Assembly: GCF_003416895.1 (NCBI RefSeq)
Contig: NZ_QVIO01000008.1
Coordinates: forward strand, 186,001-250,000
DNA from: Duganella sp. BJB476
Lineage (GTDB): Bacteria; Pseudomonadota; Gammaproteobacteria; Burkholderiales; Burkholderiaceae_D
Reading direction: 5' to 3'
DNA length: 64,000 nt
The notes below the pieces were generated by a model, which was not told the origin of the DNA, did no database searches, and was given only the letters and a program-made list of their open reading frames with translations. This document shows positions 63,807 to 64,000 of this stretch, in pieces (the first letter of the stretch is position 1; each line of letters starts with the position of its first letter). A program made the translations under genes and the position numbers.

Positions 63807-64000
63807 TTAGTACTGGTTGTACTTGCGGGCGTCGCCGCGCACCTGCTCGGCCGGATACTTGGCGGCGTTGAGCGCCATCTTCTCCAGCGCGGCGGCGTGC
63901 AGGTCGACGCCGCTCTTGTCGGCCAGCTGCACCAGGTAGAGCAGCACGTCGGCCAGCTCGTGGCGGATGCCGGTGCGGCGGGCGTCATCCAGCTCGGCGT
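63807..64000 (-). CDS. MazG-like nucleotide pyrophosphohydrolase (C-terminal part)
   Basis: The frame enters from the right edge of the window and ends at TAA (63807-63809). The 63 or so visible residues contain HELADVLLYLVQLADKSGVDL, with the Glu-x-x-Asp metal motif of the second helix pair of all-alpha NTP pyrophosphatases, followed by EKMALNAAKYP. This is the MazG/dCTP-pyrophosphatase-like family, which clears non-canonical NTPs. The first half with the EExxE motif lies outside. It is convergent with the propeller gene, 4 bases between stops. Confidence 0.85.
   Translation of the reverse strand, partial: AELDDARRTGIRHELADVLLYLVQLADKSGVDLHAAALEKMALNAAKYPAEQVRGDARKYNQY

Overview
The window is high-GC DNA, densely coded on both strands. 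It most resembles a chromosome of the Oxalobacteraceae (the Massilia/Duganella/Telluria group of Betaproteobacteria). This placement is inferred from a PhaM-type polyhydroxyalkanoate granule protein, an FxDxF-type and a second PEP-CTERM protein, TamA/TamB, DUF3108 and DUF3016 proteins, many TonB-dependent and periplasmic enzymes, and the codon and GC style. I see no rRNA, tRNA, CRISPR array, prophage or complete insertion sequence.

Layout. 1-3100: end of an unknown gene, PhaM, and two adjacent DUF3108 genes closed by a long palindromic repeat. 3127-8058: a three-gene MukBEF-like (MksF-MksE-MksB) condensin operon without a nuclease gene. 8055-13691: a small XRE/DUF2975 regulator pair with a divergent lipoprotein hydrolase, an S9 peptidase, and short proline-rich ORFs. 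13688-20103: tamA-tamB. 20210-23944: queC and a CHASE/PAS/GAF/GGDEF diguanylate cyclase. 23960-29149: small membrane and secreted proteins, two PEP-CTERM proteins and a soluble double-GAF histidine kinase. 29182-36138 (minus strand): LytS/LytR-type two-component system, a TonB-dependent receptor, an exported SAM hydroxide adenosyltransferase and an S41 protease, with notable RNA hairpins in the gaps. 36300-48506: an M13-family pseudopeptidase, an HD-GYP phosphodiesterase, an OafA/SGNH acyltransferase, PhoX, DUF3016, a thioesterase/dienelactone hydrolase pair, an M28 peptidase and an SDR. 48517-50733: three tandem copies of a unit of about 740-754 bp, each holding a four-box GTAA(G)-N5 element and two small secreted Ala/Lys/His-rich protein genes. 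50960-53200: a DEAD-box helicase with two RNA-binding domains. 53482-55395: an orphan TnsB-like protein that seems to have lost a catalytic residue. 55620-60704: a sigma54-type promoter followed by a Tat-exported FAD amine oxidoreductase, a cytochrome c, a secreted RidA and a TonB-dependent receptor. 60711-64000: a second copy of the long palindrome, an alpha/beta hydrolase, a regulator with a beta-propeller gene, and a MazG-like pyrophosphohydrolase cut by the window end.

How genes work together. The best candidate for an undescribed system is the 55620-60704 operon. The receptor could import an amine. The FAD enzyme could oxidise it in the periplasm, passing electrons to the cytochrome c, and the secreted RidA could hydrolyse the imine to carbonyl plus ammonia. 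RpoN would then tie the operon to nitrogen status. A second receptor operon (34129-29182) pairs an outer-membrane receptor of the same subfamily with an exported SAM-hydrolase-like enzyme. The second striking locus is the triplicated small-protein array with CpxR-like operator repeats, which looks like a dosage-amplified envelope-stress module. All functional assignments come from reading motifs. No database search was run.
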